Positions 42,878 through 53,524 of a stretch of 64,000 nt of DNA are shown here, one piece after another. The DNA comes from Gaetbulibacter sp. S0825 (GTDB taxonomy: Bacteria > Bacteroidota > Bacteroidia > Flavobacteriales > Flavobacteriaceae): assembly GCF_011777505.1 (NCBI RefSeq), contig NZ_JAATJT010000002.1:620001-684000 (forward strand). The letters run 5' to 3'. The notes under the pieces are model-generated. The model was not told the origin of the DNA and made no database searches. It saw only the letters and a program-made list of their open reading frames with translations. The position numbers and the translations under genes are program-made. Numbering within the stretch: the stretch's first letter is position 1; every line of letters begins with the position of its first letter.

Positions 42878-45800
42878 TTATTCGGTGGCTTCTTGCATAA
42901 GCTTGCTAAATTGAGCAACCAGTTCTTCGTATCTACTTTTTGCTTCTTCACCTGGTAATTGGTCTGCTCTACTTATCATGTTCAATAAATAAGATATCTG
43001 CGATAACATCATTTGTTGAGGGTAAGCACCTTTCTTTTCATTTTGCAATTGTTTTAAGGCTACATTAATTTGTTCTAGGCGTGCAACTTTAGCTTTAGCT
43101 TTTTTCTTTTTTAAAGATTTGGCTTCCTTTTCAAGGCTTGCTTCAAGTTTTCTAGCATCAGAAAGAAGGTTTATCACCTTTTTTTGCATAGCAATTTGCT
43201 CTTCGATTTTTGAAGTTGTAAACCCTTCGGCCTTGACTCTTGGATCCATAATAATTTCAAAACTTTGTTCAAACGACTGCTCTCCCACAGTTAATCTAGC
43301 CGTATATACACCTGGAGCAACCATAGGTCCTCCTTTGTAACGTCGATTTTTATCTTTGTTCCAAGCGCCTTTTTGACTTAGATCCCAATCAAAACGATTT
43401 AGTCCTGGTTTATCAACTAGTTTTTTATCAACGTATCGTAATATTTGACTTAAATTCATGTCTTCAACTTCTTTTACTGTTGACTTTAATTTTGTACTAT
43501 CACTTAGTATTGTACTAACAACTTCTTTATTAGCGTTTAAAATCTCTAATTGAATTCCACCCTTTGTGTCTTTTGGGATATAATAATCGATTATAACACT
43601 TGTTCTTGGATAGCTAGGAAACGAACTACGAGCATTCGGGTACCTATAACGTATCGTATTATCTGGCTTAAACAAATGAGGTGTTTCAGTTAATGTATTT
43701 ATTTGAGCCTGTCTTAATGATGTAATGTTGTCTAAAATCCAAAACCCTCTTCCCATGGTACTGAGCACAAGGTCGCCTCTAAATATTTTAAGATCGGTTA
43801 TAGGAGTTACAGGTAAATTTTGCTGAAATTTTTCCCATGATTTTCCATCGTTAAATGATACAAACATACCAAACTCAGTTCCTGCGTACAATAACCCTTC
43901 ACGCACTGGGTCTTCTCGCATCACTCGAGTAGTAAAATCAGCAGGAATACCACTTTTTTCAGTAGTTAGTAATTCCCATTTTTCTCCATAGTTGTTAGTT
44001 ACATAAATATACGGCTTCTCATCACCTAACAAGTGTCTATCAACTGCTATATATACTTTCGCTGGATTAAATTGTGATGGTTCAACAGATTCTACTCTGC
44101 CTCCTTTTGGTAATTTTTTAGGTGTTACGTTTTTCCAAGTTTTTCCACCATCTCTAGTTACGGACACCACACCATCATTAGAACCTGTCCAGATAAGTCC
44201 TTCTACTAATTTTGATTCTCTAATGGAATATAAAGTACTGTAATACTCTTCACCTGTAATATCTCTAGTAATTGGACTTCCAGAGATTACTTGCTTATCG
44301 TCTTCAAATGCAGTCAAGTCTGGTGAAATAGTTTCCCAAATAAGTCCATCGGTCACCGTTTTATGCAAATATTGTGATCCATGATATACAACATTTGGAT
44401 TATGTGGTGATACATGAATTGGTGCTACACGCTGAAATCTATATTTTAAATCTTTAGGATTATGCCCATAAATATTTGAAGCACCCACATAATAACCTCT
44501 TTCAACACCTGTGAGTTTATTGAACACACCAAAACGTCCTTTACAATTGGCATAAACAGTATTATGATTTCCAGGTTTTGGAACAGCTGGACCAGTTTCA
44601 CAGCCTCCTGAATTAATAACCCATCCTATTCCCGCTTTTTGAATCGCACTTGGAGGGAAACTAGGCACAGCAATGGTCGATGAGTTATCTTGCATTCCTG
44701 CATATAACCAATAAGGATATTGATCATCAACTTCTACTTGATAGAGTTCAGCTGTTGGTTGATTAAATTGTGTGGACCATGTTTTTCCACCATTATGAGA
44801 GACATTTGCGCCTCCATCATTTGCTTGAATAAGTAAATCTGGATTATTTGGGTTAAGCCAAATATCGTGATTATCACCGTGAGGAACACTCATGCGTTTC
44901 CATGTTTTTCCTCCATCTACTGATTTTAGTAAAGGGTTGGCATTAGAATATATAATGTCTGGATTTGTTGGGTCTAATTCTATGTTGGTATAATAGAATG
45001 GTCTATTCACTAAGCCTTTATTACTTGAGACTTGTTTAAATGACTTTCCTTGATTTACCGATTTATATAAACCACCCTCCTTCCCAGGAGCTTCAATTAC
45101 TGCATATAAAATACTTGAGTTTACTGGTGATACAGCCAAATCTATTTTACCTACTAATCCTTTAGGGAGTCCCTTCTCCAACTTCACCCAATCTTTTCCT
45201 CCATTTATTGACTTATAAATTCCTCCTTCATCATTATTCCCACCAGAAATAATCGTCCATGGTTTACGTTCAGCTTTCCAAGCAGCAGCATACACAATAT
45301 TCGGATTTCCTGGTAGTAACTCTAAATCGGTAAAACCAACGGTATCTGATATATATAATACCTTTTCCCAATTTTGTCCACCATCTGTCGTTTTATAAAT
45401 ACCACGTTCTTCATTGGCTTTAAAAGCATTACCAATAGCTGCAACCCAAACTACTTGGTTATTGGTTGGGTCAATTTCAACAGCACCAATTTGCCCTGTT
45501 TCTCTTAGCCCAATATGATCCCAGGTCTTACCTGCATCAATCGATTTATAAACTCCTTTTCCGCTAATGACATTACTTCTCAATCCATCAGAGCCTGTTC
45601 CGACATATACAATATTAGGGTCATTTACAGCTACTTCAATAGCACCAATTGAAGGTGTAGCAAAAAAACCATCAGATACGTTTTTCCATGATGTACCGTA
45701 GTCATCAGATTTCCATACACCACCACCAGAAGCACCTAAATAAAAAGTCCCCGGAAGCATTGGTGTTCCAGTAACAGTAGTAACTCTTCCGCCTCTTTCT

Positions 45801-45904
45801 GGACCAACGGTTCTATATTTTAAGGCTTTAAAATCTTGAGCAATTAAAGTACTTGTAATAAATAATGATAATAAGAATTGTAGAGAAAATAATTGAGTTT
45901 TCAT
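42878..45904 (-). CDS. Exported BNR/VPS10-type beta-propeller protein
   Basis: A 1008-residue protein with a signal peptide (from MKTQLFSLQFLLSLFITSTLIAQ). About the first 700 residues carry many Asp-box (BNR) repeats of the form S-x-D-x-G-x-T-W (KSDDYGTSWKNVSDG, KSIDAGKTWDHIG, KSVDGGKTWKRMS), forming one or two beta-propellers as in VPS10/sortilin and sialidases. The last 130 residues are a Lys-rich helical region. No sialidase active site is evident, so a binding role or peptidase inhibitor-like role is possible. The ATG at 45904 is chosen; a TTG at 45934 lies inside the promoter box. Confidence 0.88.
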   Translation of the reverse strand: MKTQLFSLQFLLSLFITSTLIAQDFKALKYRTVGPERGGRVTTVTGTPMLPGTFYLGASGGGVWKSDDYGTSWKNVSDGFFATPSIGAIEVAVNDPNIVYVGTGSDGLRSNVISGKGVYKSIDAGKTWDHIGLRETGQIGAVEIDPTNNQVVWVAAIGNAFKANEERGIYKTTDGGQNWEKVLYISDTVGFTDLELLPGNPNIVYAAAWKAERKPWTIISGGNNDEGGIYKSINGGKDWVKLEKGLPKGLVGKIDLAVSPVNSSILYAVIEAPGKEGGLYKSVNQGKSFKQVSSNKGLVNRPFYYTNIELDPTNPDIIYSNANPLLKSVDGGKTWKRMSVPHGDNHDIWLNPNNPDLLIQANDGGANVSHNGGKTWSTQFNQPTAELYQVEVDDQYPYWLYAGMQDNSSTIAVPSFPPSAIQKAGIGWVINSGGCETGPAVPKPGNHNTVYANCKGRFGVFNKLTGVERGYYVGASNIYGHNPKDLKYRFQRVAPIHVSPHNPNVVYHGSQYLHKTVTDGLIWETISPDLTAFEDDKQVISGSPITRDITGEEYYSTLYSIRESKLVEGLIWTGSNDGVVSVTRDGGKTWKNVTPKKLPKGGRVESVEPSQFNPAKVYIAVDRHLLGDEKPYIYVTNNYGEKWELLTTEKSGIPADFTTRVMREDPVREGLLYAGTEFGMFVSFNDGKSWEKFQQNLPVTPITDLKIFRGDLVLSTMGRGFWILDNITSLRQAQINTLTETPHLFKPDNTIRYRYPNARSSFPSYPRTSVIIDYYIPKDTKGGIQLEILNANKEVVSTILSDSTKLKSTVKEVEDMNLSQILRYVDKKLVDKPGLNRFDWDLSQKGAWNKDKNRRYKGGPMVAPGVYTARLTVGEQSFEQSFEIIMDPRVKAEGFTTSKIEEQIAMQKKVINLLSDARKLEASLEKEAKSLKKKKAKAKVARLEQINVALKQLQNEKKGAYPQQMMLSQISYLLNMISRADQLPGEEAKSRYEELVAQFSKLMQEATE

Positions 45905-45931
45905 AAAAGAAAAAATTGGTTGGTTAGAACT

Positions 45932-45939
45932 CAAAGTTA
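45932..45939 (-). promoter_or_regulatory. Bacteroidota -7 promoter box of the BNR/VPS10 gene
   Basis: On the minus strand TAACTTTG lies 27 bases before the ATG at 45904. It supports that start codon over the upstream TTG. Confidence 0.45.
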
Positions 45940-45997
45940 AGTAAAAATTACGCTATATTTAGTGTTATTTTTTAACAAATATTATCTGCATTTACAA

Positions 45998-47422
45998 ATG
46001 AAATCTAGAAGCGAAGTTGATTTATTAGGCGAATTAGAAATAAATCAAGACAGTTATTACGGGATTCACACCCAACGAGCCATTAATAATTTTAATATAT
46101 CTAATTCAAAAATTGGTGATTATCCATTGTTCATAAAAGGTTTAGTAATAACAAAAAAGGCATGTGCATTGGCTAATAAAGAGATTGGAGCTATTCCTGA
46201 TGATAAGGCAGATATGGTTATTGATGCTTGTGATGAGATCTTAAAAAATCTTGATAAATACTCTGCTTATTTTCCAACAGATGTCTTTCAAGGAGGAGCT
46301 GGAACTTCAGTAAATATGAATACTAATGAAGTGATTGCTAATGTAGCACTAGAGCTGCATGGTCATGCAAAAGGGGATTATGATATTTTGAACCCCAATG
46401 ACCATGTAAATAAATCTCAATCTACAAATGATGCCTATCCAACAGGTTTTAGAGTTGCCATTTACTTATATATTAACAGTTTACTTAAACACCTAGAACA
46501 GCTTATTAATCAATTAGATAAAAAATCTGATGAGTTTTCTAAAGTCTTAAAAATGGGTCGTACGCAATTACAAGATGCTGTGCCAATGTCTCTTGGTGAT
46601 GAATTTTCGGCATGGGGAACTAATTTGCGTGAAGAAATTAAGAGCCTCAAGATGTGTCGCGATTTAGTGTTAGAAGTAAATCTTGGTGCCACTGCTATTG
46701 GAACTGGGCTAAATGCACCTAAAGGATATTCAGAGAAATCGATAGACTATCTAAAGGAACTAACCAAAGTAAATTTTGTTAAAGCCGAAAATTTAATTGA
46801 AGCAACATCCGATTGTGGTGCTTATGTGATGATTTCTGGAGCCTTAAAACGAACAGCAGTAAAATTATCGAAAATTTGCAATGATTTAAGGTTATTATCT
46901 TCTGGTCCAAGATGTGGACTAAACGAGATAAACCTACCTGAAATGCAAGCTGGTTCTTCTATTATGCCTGCAAAAGTAAATCCTGTAATACCAGAAGTTG
47001 TAAATCAGGTATGTTTTAAAGTTATTGGTAACGACGTGACTATTTCATTTGCTGCAGAAGCTGGACAATTGCAACTTAATGTAATGGAACCAGTAATTGC
47101 GCAGTCGTTATTTGAGTCTATTGACTTATTGTCTAATGCTTGTAGTACTTTAACTAATAAATGTATCATAGGAATTACAGCCAACGCTGAGCATACCAAA
47201 AGCATGGTATTAAACTCTATTGGGCTTATTACCTTCTTGAACCCATATATTGGCCATCACATGGGAGACGTGTTAGGTAAAGAAGCTGTGACTACTGGGA
47301 AATCTATCAAAGAATTAGTACTCGAAAAAGAGCTACTATCTGAAGAGGAATTAGATGAAATACTAAGTTTTGAAAATTTAATGCGTCCAAAATATAGAGC
47401 ACAATTATTCAAGAAGCAGTAA
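45998..47422 (+). CDS. aspA: Aspartate ammonia-lyase
   Basis: A 474-residue cytosolic enzyme that splits aspartate to fumarate and ammonia. Family markers are the N-terminal [46 protein letters not shown], and the fumarase/aspartase signature [15 protein letters not shown]. Fumarase class II shares the fold, but the aspartase-like LLGE start and [13 protein letters not shown] favour aspA. The ATG at 45998 fits the family start [11 protein letters not shown]; a longer frame from 45962 adds 12 residues with no family match. It is divergent from the BNR/VPS10 gene and 98 bases before the S9 peptidase. Confidence 0.92.
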   Translation: MKSRSEVDLLGELEINQDSYYGIHTQRAINNFNISNSKIGDYPLFIKGLVITKKACALANKEIGAIPDDKADMVIDACDEILKNLDKYSAYFPTDVFQGGAGTSVNMNTNEVIANVALELHGHAKGDYDILNPNDHVNKSQSTNDAYPTGFRVAIYLYINSLLKHLEQLINQLDKKSDEFSKVLKMGRTQLQDAVPMSLGDEFSAWGTNLREEIKSLKMCRDLVLEVNLGATAIGTGLNAPKGYSEKSIDYLKELTKVNFVKAENLIEATSDCGAYVMISGALKRTAVKLSKICNDLRLLSSGPRCGLNEINLPEMQAGSSIMPAKVNPVIPEVVNQVCFKVIGNDVTISFAAEAGQLQLNVMEPVIAQSLFESIDLLSNACSTLTNKCIIGITANAEHTKSMVLNSIGLITFLNPYIGHHMGDVLGKEAVTTGKSIKELVLEKELLSEEELDEILSFENLMRPKYRAQLFKKQ

Positions 47423-47520
47423 TTAATTTTAACAAATCATTAACCAAATTCACTGTAAAATGAATTTATCAATGTTATTAATTCATTTACCTTTACTAAA
47501 ATTTAATAAATCCAACCAAA

Positions 47521-49650
47521 ATGTTTAAAAATCGTTTTAAAGCCATAACACTTATGGCATTTGTAGCAGCACTAATTATTCCTTTTAACTCAAGTTTTTC
47601 TCAAGACAAGTTAAAAAAGATGCCAGGTTATGAGCAATATCAAAAAATGGCTCCACAAATTCGTAGTTCAGTTAAATTTGGGACTTTGTCAGTTACTTGG
47701 AGTGAAGATGGCAACTCTTTCACTTATAATGAAAATGGAAAGCATTACAAATATGATGTAAAAAGAAAAAAAGCTTCCGAAGTTGGTGATGCCAAACCAA
47801 GACCAAGAAGAAGTTTTGGTAACAGACCAGCAAGAGGTAGGCAATATGCATCGGCTGAATCACCAGACAAAAAGCTAAAAGCTTTTACAAAAGATAGAAA
47901 CATGTACCTAAGCAATTCTGATGGTAGTAATGTTATTCCAATTACCACAAAAGGCAACGATGAGAACCAAATTAAGTTTGGTATTGCTACTTGGGTTTAT
48001 GGAGAAGAATTAGGCCAAAATACTGCCATGTGGTGGTCTCCAGATAGTAAAAAAATCGCTTTTTACAGGTTTGATGAAAAGGAGGCTAAAAAATATTATG
48101 TCATCTATAACCAAACAAAAATTCAAGATTCTGTTGAAATTGAAGCATACCCAAAAGTAGGTGCTAAAAATTTACCTGTAGATTTAATGGTGTATGATTT
48201 GGACACTAAAAAAATAACATCGCTTGACCTAAGAGATGGTAAACCTTATGAAGACGGTCCTATTGGAACTTATATTTACAATATTGGATGGTCTCCAGAT
48301 GGCACCGAATTACTTTACCATAGCACCAATAGAAAGCAAGATATTATGGAGTATAAAGCTGCCAATCCAACTACTGGGAAATCTAGAGTAGTAGTACGTG
48401 AGGAATGGCCAGCAAGTTTTACACGAAACTCTCCTGAAATGCGATTTTTGAAAGATGGCAAACGTTTTATTTGGGCTTCAGAGAGAAGCGGTTTCAATAA
48501 CTACTATTTATATAACATTGATGGTACTTTAATAAACCCTATTACGACTCATGACTATGAAGTATCTAGAATTATAGATGTTGATGAAAAAAATGGATAT
48601 GTATATTATTATGCTAGAAGTGGTGATAATCACATGAAAATGCAATTGCATCGTGTAAAGTTAGATGGTAGTCAAAACACTCGTTTAACAGATCCTGCAT
48701 TTAATCATAGTGTTTCTATATCTCCTAACGGAAAATATTTTGTAGATATTTCTCAAACACATGACATCCCTCCTTTTACCAACTTGGTAAATTCAAAAGG
48801 AAAAGTAATTGATGAGTTGGCAAAAAGCGACATGACCAAATTTAATGAGCTTGGTCTAAAAAAGGTTGAAGCATTTACGTTTACTTCTGCTGATGGTGTG
48901 ACTGAGTTACACGGTATGCTCCATTATCCATCAAATTTTGACCCTAATAAAAAATATCCGTCAATTTTAGCAATTTACGGGGGACCTTCAACTAATGGGT
49001 TTAGGGAAAATTTTACCCTCCCAAATGCCATGACTGAATATGGGTTTTTAGTTGTGAATCTTGATGGCAGAAATGTTGGAGGAAGAGGTAAAAAAATGTT
49101 AGATAAATTATATGGTAATTTAGGAATTGTTGAAATGGACGATTTTGCCGAAGGGATAAAATCATTACATAACAGACCATATTTCAACAAAGATAAAGTA
49201 GGTGTTGTGGGTACGTCTTATGGTGGAACAACTGCAGCTACTAGCCTATTGCGTTTCCCTGATGTTTATCATGCGGCAGTTGCTAACTCAGCAGTAACTG
49301 ACTGGAGAAACTATGATAATGTTTATACTGAACGTTATATGAACCTAATTGAAAACAATAAAGAAGGTTATGATGCTTCTAGCATTATGAGTTATGCAGA
49401 TAACCTTAAAGGGGAGTTAATGATTTTCTACGGAACAAATGATAATAACGTGCATCCTTCAAATTCACTACAGTTAATCCAAGCACTACAAAAAGCTGGA
49501 AAAAGCTTTGAGGTTCAAGTGGGTCCAGATAAAGGACATACACGAATGAATACTGAACGTATGATGGAATTTTTTATTGAGCATTTAGTTCTTAGAAATC
49601 CATGGGAAAGTGACATTAATCAAAGTGAGACAGATAAATTTAAGAACTAA
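47521..49650 (+). CDS. Exported S9 peptidase, dipeptidyl peptidase IV type
   Basis: A 709-residue protein with a signal peptide (about 1-27). The DPP IV N-terminal propeller (about 45-420) shows WSPDSKKIAFYRFDE, GWSPDGTELLYHS and WASERSGFNNYYLY. The alpha/beta hydrolase part has VVGTSYGGTTAA with catalytic Ser566, the Asp in FYGTNDNNVHPSNS and the His in DKGHTRMN. It probably removes X-Pro dipeptides from peptides outside the cytoplasm. It ends at a bidirectional terminator shared with another S9 gene converging from the right. Confidence 0.95.
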   Translation: MFKNRFKAITLMAFVAALIIPFNSSFSQDKLKKMPGYEQYQKMAPQIRSSVKFGTLSVTWSEDGNSFTYNENGKHYKYDVKRKKASEVGDAKPRPRRSFGNRPARGRQYASAESPDKKLKAFTKDRNMYLSNSDGSNVIPITTKGNDENQIKFGIATWVYGEELGQNTAMWWSPDSKKIAFYRFDEKEAKKYYVIYNQTKIQDSVEIEAYPKVGAKNLPVDLMVYDLDTKKITSLDLRDGKPYEDGPIGTYIYNIGWSPDGTELLYHSTNRKQDIMEYKAANPTTGKSRVVVREEWPASFTRNSPEMRFLKDGKRFIWASERSGFNNYYLYNIDGTLINPITTHDYEVSRIIDVDEKNGYVYYYARSGDNHMKMQLHRVKLDGSQNTRLTDPAFNHSVSISPNGKYFVDISQTHDIPPFTNLVNSKGKVIDELAKSDMTKFNELGLKKVEAFTFTSADGVTELHGMLHYPSNFDPNKKYPSILAIYGGPSTNGFRENFTLPNAMTEYGFLVVNLDGRNVGGRGKKMLDKLYGNLGIVEMDDFAEGIKSLHNRPYFNKDKVGVVGTSYGGTTAATSLLRFPDVYHAAVANSAVTDWRNYDNVYTERYMNLIENNKEGYDASSIMSYADNLKGELMIFYGTNDNNVHPSNSLQLIQALQKAGKSFEVQVGPDKGHTRMNTERMMEFFIEHLVLRNPWESDINQSETDKFKN

Positions 49651-49668
49651 TACTTAATATTATTAATA

Positions 49669-49700
49669 AAAAAAGGGAAGCAATATTGCTTCCCTTTTTT
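49669..49700. terminator. Bidirectional terminator between two S9 peptidase genes
   Basis: Arms AAAAAAGGGAAGCAAT and ATTGCTTCCCTTTTTT form a perfect 16-base palindrome with A and T runs at both ends. It starts 19 bases after the left gene stop and ends one base before the right gene stop. Confidence 0.8.
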
Positions 49701-49701
49701 G

Positions 49702-52449
49702 TTAGTCTTTATATTTGTTTTTCAATCTACGTTGTTGTTCAGCATAAGGTATTCCTTCTGTCATCCAATCTTCCGCAGGTTCGCCTTTTAAATAATGTCC
49801 AAACCACTTTAATATACGTTGCTGGTAATCTTTTCTATTTTTGTCTTGACGCAAACCATGCCCCTCTTTTGCATACACAAGTAAGACAAAAGGCTTAGCA
49901 GCTCTTCTGGCTGCATTATAATATGCAATGCCTTGGAACCAATTTACGTTTTCATCATTATCGCCAACCTCAAACATAATTGGTGTATTTAGTTTTTCAA
50001 TATTCATTACTGAAGAATTTCTTAAATAACTATCGGGTGCCTTCCATGGTGCTACCTCCATTCTTTCTTGACTTACTTCAAAATGTGCGTTTTCTGGCAT
50101 ACCTCCAAAAGCTGGAGTTACAGCAAGGTTCATGCTAATTAGCTCTGTTAAGCCTGCACCAGCAACACTAGCTGCAAAAATATCTGTTTGTGTAGGTACA
50201 AAACCAGCTTGATAACCTCCCCAAGAATGTCCAATTAAACCTACTTTCTTCGCATCCACATCTCCTTTATCTATAATTGATTTCACTACGTTCTCTAAAT
50301 TCGTAGCAGAAGAAACTCCAGGATCTCCAGCTATAAATTCAATATCTGGATTTAGTACGAAATAGCCATTTTGAGACCAAACTGTAGTATTATAATAATT
50401 AGTTCTAGATGGATTAATATATCTATGAAATCCATCAGATAGTTTCTCGTATATATAAGTTATCATTGGATACTTTTTACCCTTCACATAATTCGCTGGA
50501 TAATATAAAATTCCTTGAGCTTCTTTTCCTAATGCATTTGTGTAAGTAATTAGCTCTGCTTTTCCCCAAGCATAATCTTTTTGAAAAATATTTGTATTAG
50601 AAATTTGTTTAGGCTTTTTAAACGATGTATTGGCTAGAAATAAATTAGGAGATTGACTATAAGTTTGCTCCATAAATGCAATGTCATCAGATTTCTTTGC
50701 CTTAATAGTTCCAGAAATCATAGCATCCTTATAGATTAAGGTCTTCATCTTCCCTTTAGATAGCACAGCCATTCCAGAGTTTTTGTTATACTTCCCAAAT
50801 AATCTAAAATAAACTGGGTTTTTAAAATCTATGCTTTTTTGTGTTCTGTCAAAATTTTGATATCTGTAGATTATCATATCAGCTTTCCCATTGGTAAGCC
50901 TCTTAGCAGCTGTACCATCAGTAAAAAATTGCCAAACATCAAACTCAGAATTAACAAGGTAAGAATTACTATCATTACTCCACCCAGCAAAACCAAATGC
51001 AGGTTTTTGAGCCATTGGATGGTCATTTTCAATATCAATAAAACTTGCATTTATATTTTCTGTAATATTTATTGATTTTTTAGAATCTATATTATACAGA
51101 TGCAAATGGTTATCACTTAAATATATAAAGTACTTATTATTTGGGCTAACATTCCAGTATCTACTGGCTTTTGTGACTACTTTTTCTGAAACACCATTTA
51201 AAGTGTTTACTGTATATAAATCGTAGTCAGGCCTTCCAAACATAACCTCAAAATCGTAAGGAGTTTGGTCTTGACCAATACTAATTGAAGTTTCTGTTTG
51301 TATTCTTATGCGATCGATTACATCGTTTTCTAATAGATAAAACTTGTCGCTATGTGTATTCCAAACCGATGCCTTAGACCCATAGTTTACATTTTTCTTT
51401 TGGGCAGGAATTATGTCGACATCTCCACTATTCCATATCTCAACTTCGGCAGCCTCATCATCTGTCTTATTTTCATCGTTCTTCTCTTTTGGAATTTTAC
51501 TAGCTCTAAAATCTGTGCTAAAAAATATGCTTTCACCATTATCTGAAAACGAAACACCTCTACTCTTAATTTTTGTGTTTTTTGGAAAATTTGTGTGTTT
51601 ACCATGATTAAAAACTTTAGCAGAATTATTAACATTAGGGTTATTTAATCCTTTCCAGAACAAAATATCAAACGAATCATCTTTATAGAGCGTGTCTTTA
51701 GCTGTTCTCAAAACCAATAGGTCAGCGCTTTTTTTTCGCCATAGTAAACCATTATAAACCTCTTCTTTTTGGTCTAAAACTTTTAGGTTCCCAGTAATAG
51801 GGTTGTATAATTGCACCGAGTTTCCAACCTTATCGTCAGTATTTATTATCATTGACAAAAGTGTTCCTTTGTCCTGCCACTCATATTGCTTAACATTTCC
51901 AAAGGTGACTTCTAGACCGCTCTTTAAGTCTTTAACAATTAATGTGTTTACTTTATTTTTTTCGCGTTTCATGGCTAGGTATGAATTAACACCACTAAAC
52001 TTATAATTAACAACATCCATAAACTCTAAAGAATCTCCGGTTGATAAATTAATAACACCCATTTTTTGAGGAGCTTTCTTTTTAGTTTTCTTTTGTCTAT
52101 TCGAAATATCTAGCTTTTTTTGAGCCTTTCCAGACAGCACCTTTTTATAAGCCATCCAGTTATTATCTGCAGAAAAAACAGCAGCTTCTGCATTTGTTAA
52201 TAGCCTTGATTCTTTTGTCTTTGAGTTAACCACATTTAAGGTTTTATCTCCATCATTAGTAATTATACCAAATTGAATCCATGAACCATCTTCAGTAAAC
52301 GTCGTTCCCCAATTAATACGCTCCCATTTCCCATAATCTTCTTCTGGAACTGGTTTTAGTTGAGTGTCTTGAGAATTTACCATTAGCGAAAAACATATAG
52401 TAACAATACTGAAAATTAATTTAGAATACTTCGAGGAAAAAGAAATCAT
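49702..52449 (-). CDS. Exported S9 family (prolyl oligopeptidase-like) peptidase
   Basis: A 915-residue protein with a signal peptide (about 1-26). A long propeller-like N-terminal part with low-complexity Lys-rich stretches (KKTKKKAPQKMG) leads to the peptidase S9 catalytic domain at about 660-915. The nucleophile elbow is GLIGHSWGGYQAGF, the Asp is in VGDNDENVNW and the His in AKEGHGLR. It resembles the two larger S9 proteins at 57342 and 60145 and likely shares a common origin with them. Confidence 0.93.
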   Translation of the reverse strand: MISFSSKYSKLIFSIVTICFSLMVNSQDTQLKPVPEEDYGKWERINWGTTFTEDGSWIQFGIITNDGDKTLNVVNSKTKESRLLTNAEAAVFSADNNWMAYKKVLSGKAQKKLDISNRQKKTKKKAPQKMGVINLSTGDSLEFMDVVNYKFSGVNSYLAMKREKNKVNTLIVKDLKSGLEVTFGNVKQYEWQDKGTLLSMIINTDDKVGNSVQLYNPITGNLKVLDQKEEVYNGLLWRKKSADLLVLRTAKDTLYKDDSFDILFWKGLNNPNVNNSAKVFNHGKHTNFPKNTKIKSRGVSFSDNGESIFFSTDFRASKIPKEKNDENKTDDEAAEVEIWNSGDVDIIPAQKKNVNYGSKASVWNTHSDKFYLLENDVIDRIRIQTETSISIGQDQTPYDFEVMFGRPDYDLYTVNTLNGVSEKVVTKASRYWNVSPNNKYFIYLSDNHLHLYNIDSKKSINITENINASFIDIENDHPMAQKPAFGFAGWSNDSNSYLVNSEFDVWQFFTDGTAAKRLTNGKADMIIYRYQNFDRTQKSIDFKNPVYFRLFGKYNKNSGMAVLSKGKMKTLIYKDAMISGTIKAKKSDDIAFMEQTYSQSPNLFLANTSFKKPKQISNTNIFQKDYAWGKAELITYTNALGKEAQGILYYPANYVKGKKYPMITYIYEKLSDGFHRYINPSRTNYYNTTVWSQNGYFVLNPDIEFIAGDPGVSSATNLENVVKSIIDKGDVDAKKVGLIGHSWGGYQAGFVPTQTDIFAASVAGAGLTELISMNLAVTPAFGGMPENAHFEVSQERMEVAPWKAPDSYLRNSSVMNIEKLNTPIMFEVGDNDENVNWFQGIAYYNAARRAAKPFVLLVYAKEGHGLRQDKNRKDYQQRILKWFGHYLKGEPAEDWMTEGIPYAEQQRRLKNKYKD

Positions 52450-52589
52450 ATTAAGATAATTTACATGGTTAGTTGAATAAAAAACTAAAAGTAATAAATT
52501 TCATCTAACCAAAACGAGGAGGCCTGCATAAGTATTCTATAATTTGATTTATTATTCATAAATTTAGTCCTCATTAAATCATACTTTAA

Positions 52590-53483
52590 ATGACTTTATT
52601 TAGAAGGTTTGCAATATTAATTATACTTACCACTTTTGGGTGTAAAGAAGCTAATCAATTAGATATACTTAAAACAGATATAGAGCAACAAATACAAACC
52701 ATAGAAGGCGATATTGCTGTAGGCTTTCTGGATTTATCTAACGAAGAAAATACGATTCTCATAAATGTAGATGAAAAATTTCATGCTGCAAGCACCATGA
52801 AAGTACCTGTCATGATTGAGCTTTATAAACAACAAAACCAAGGATTAATCAGCTTAAGCGATTCTATTGTATTAGTTAATGAATTTAAAAGTATTGTGGA
52901 TGGAAGTTCCTATAAAATGGATATTGGTGATGATAGTGATGATGTTATCTATAGTAAAATAGGCACAAAGCAAACCTTATACGATCTTATGGTGCCAATG
53001 GTTACAGTGAGCAGCAACTTAGCAACCAATGTGTTGATAGAAATTGTGGATGCCAAAAAAACCACACAAACCATGCGTGATTTAGGTGCTAATAAAATTG
53101 AAGTATTGCGTGGTGTAGAAGATATAAAAGCTTACGAACAAGGACTTAGCAATTCAACCACAGCAAGAGATTTGATGGTTATCATGAAAGCCATTGCCAA
53201 TGGCACTGCTGGCACAAAAGAAGATTGCGAAGTAATGCTTTCCATACTTAAAGACCAACAATGGAATGATATGATTCCTAAATATTTACCAGATAATGTT
53301 GAAGTAGCTCATAAAACTGGATCTATAACTGGAGTGCATCATGATGCAGCTATTGTATATCCACCAAATGGAAAAGATTATGTTTTGGTGTTATTATCAA
53401 AAAACCTCAAAGATTTTGATGAAGGCACTAATAAACTAGCAAAAATATCAGAACGAATATTTAGTTATATGGTTTCTAAATAA
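52590..53483 (+). CDS. Class A beta-lactamase-like serine hydrolase, lipoprotein
   Basis: A 297-residue protein with a lipoprotein signal (LIILTTFGC, Cys near 18). The class A motifs are STMK with Ser68 and Lys71, S-S-N at 141-143 in place of the usual SDN, and KTG at 242-244 (HKTGSITG). An Omega-loop Glu is plausible in RGVEDIKAYEQ but not certain. It may be a beta-lactamase or a related cell-wall hydrolase; antibiotic resistance should not be assumed. It shares a terminator with the convergent S41 gene. Confidence 0.9.
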   Translation: MTLFRRFAILIILTTFGCKEANQLDILKTDIEQQIQTIEGDIAVGFLDLSNEENTILINVDEKFHAASTMKVPVMIELYKQQNQGLISLSDSIVLVNEFKSIVDGSSYKMDIGDDSDDVIYSKIGTKQTLYDLMVPMVTVSSNLATNVLIEIVDAKKTTQTMRDLGANKIEVLRGVEDIKAYEQGLSNSTTARDLMVIMKAIANGTAGTKEDCEVMLSILKDQQWNDMIPKYLPDNVEVAHKTGSITGVHHDAAIVYPPNGKDYVLVLLSKNLKDFDEGTNKLAKISERIFSYMVSK

Positions 53484-53484
53484 T

Positions 53485-53516
53485 CATAAAGCCAAGATTT
53501 CTCTCTTGGCTTTATG
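53485..53516. terminator. Bidirectional terminator between the beta-lactamase-like and S41 genes
   Basis: Arms CATAAAGCCAAGA and TCTTGGCTTTATG form a perfect 13-base stem with a six-base loop, between two stops only 41 bases apart. Confidence 0.8.
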
Positions 53517-53524
53517 TATTAGTA

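Noticed and set aside
45904-45934. Longer start of the BNR/VPS10 protein at a TTG
   Set aside because: It falls in a clear -7 promoter box, and the ATG at 45904 begins a normal signal peptide.
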